A stretch of 64,000 nucleotides of DNA, from NCBI RefSeq assembly GCF_000614205.1, contig NZ_BAKN01000002.1:227397-291396 (forward strand), in the 5' to 3' direction. Made by a program: the position numbers and the translations under genes. The notes under the pieces were generated by a model. The model ran no database searches, had not been told where the DNA came from, and worked only from the letters and a program-made list of their open reading frames with translations. This DNA is from Hoylesella saccharolytica JCM 17484. GTDB taxonomy: Bacteria; Bacteroidota; Bacteroidia; Bacteroidales; Bacteroidaceae. Shown in pieces: positions 63,747 to 64,000 of the stretch. Position 1 is the first letter of the stretch. Each line of letters opens with the position of its first letter.

Positions 63747-64000
63747 ATCAGAAAACAGGAAAAGTATAGCGATTGAGTTGTGAATCAAGTTCTTAGGCGG
63801 GAAATTAAGAAGTGATAAAAAGTCATGCTATGCCATGAAAAGGCACTTTGCAGCCACCGTTCAGTTGCCAATTCGTAACCTCTTTTGCGATGGTGGCAAA
63901 GAGGGGAAAGACGGGGAGATAGCAATATGATAGAGGTATGAGTATGAGATAGAAAAGAGATAACCAATGGAAATTCTTCCTCTCCCGCTTCGATTTCCGC

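Larger units (their letters stand above)
63139..64000. other. Non-coding end of the window with repeats
   Basis: The gap holds an interspersed-repeat copy (63180-63342) and a five-unit array (63644-63746). Nothing recognisable as a gene lies between 63747 and the end. Confidence 0.55.

Noticed and set aside
1..64000. tRNA or rRNA genes
   Set aside because: No cloverleaf with CCA-type ends or rRNA-like segment was noticed, but this was by eye only; a covariance-model scan would be decisive.

Overview
The window looks like chromosomal DNA of an oral or gut Prevotella-type Bacteroidales. The grounds are the hybrid two-component regulator (periplasmic propeller plus kinase, receiver and AraC in one chain), GldH, a fimbrillin-like lipoprotein, a three-gene frdCAB fumarate reductase, an M48 peptidase next to ybeY and coaD, and many start-site regions carrying the Bacteroidetes -7 box TAnnTTTG. 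The species assignment is an inference; no rRNA or tRNA gene was seen.

Layout. 1-5.4 kb is an accessory-looking edge: a cut-off beta-propeller gene, a DUF192 lipoprotein, the duplicated tail of an acyltransferase gene, an IS982-type transposase remnant, the intact acyltransferase, and a fimbrillin-like lipoprotein with a small partner. 5.8-13.1 kb holds M48 peptidase-ybeY-coaD, an unknown gene pair, ruvB and a Zn/Cd-type P-ATPase. 13.9-17.5 kb holds an orphan TonB-dependent receptor and an AlkZ-like gene. 17.5-22.9 kb is a tightly overlapping five-gene lipid-type operon resembling E. coli ynbA/ynbC/ynbD, with an SDR and a patatin-like protein in place of ynbB. 24-30 kb is a hybrid two-component sensor with a secreted alpha/alpha-toroid protein. 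30.4-34.3 kb is metF-holB-ricT-gldH. 35-46 kb carries rmuC, pta-ackA, a DUF2156-GNAT fusion and frdCAB. 46.3-51.3 kb is mnmG-apt-uvrC with two exact parS palindromes, suggesting the origin-proximal part of the chromosome. 53-59 kb is dtd, a 36-codon membrane ORF, a MazG-like gene, deoC, an SGNH hydrolase, an MBOAT acyltransferase and an unknown gene. 59.3-63.1 kb has a polyprenyl synthase and polA, divergent.

The most unusual signal is not a gene. Six long intergenic gaps (13.4, 23.4, 34.7, 41.3, 51.6 and 63.7 kb) each contain an array of 15-bp near-palindromic cores (AAAAGCATAGCTTTT type) separated by 7-bp unconserved linkers. The period is 22 bp, four of the six arrays are exactly five units (103 bp), and the others have six and eight. 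I know of no named element matching this. A second family, a 160-500 bp element beginning near TCCCCTCTC and ending GAGGTTAGGAGGGGATGTA, accompanies the arrays in four of these gaps.

Four conserved genes (ricT, ackA, frdA and the MBOAT gene) are broken by what look like single-base deletions, five in total. Restoring the lost bases returns each gene to a whole number of codons and normal family length. This suggests sequence error, though real decay cannot be excluded from the sequence alone.
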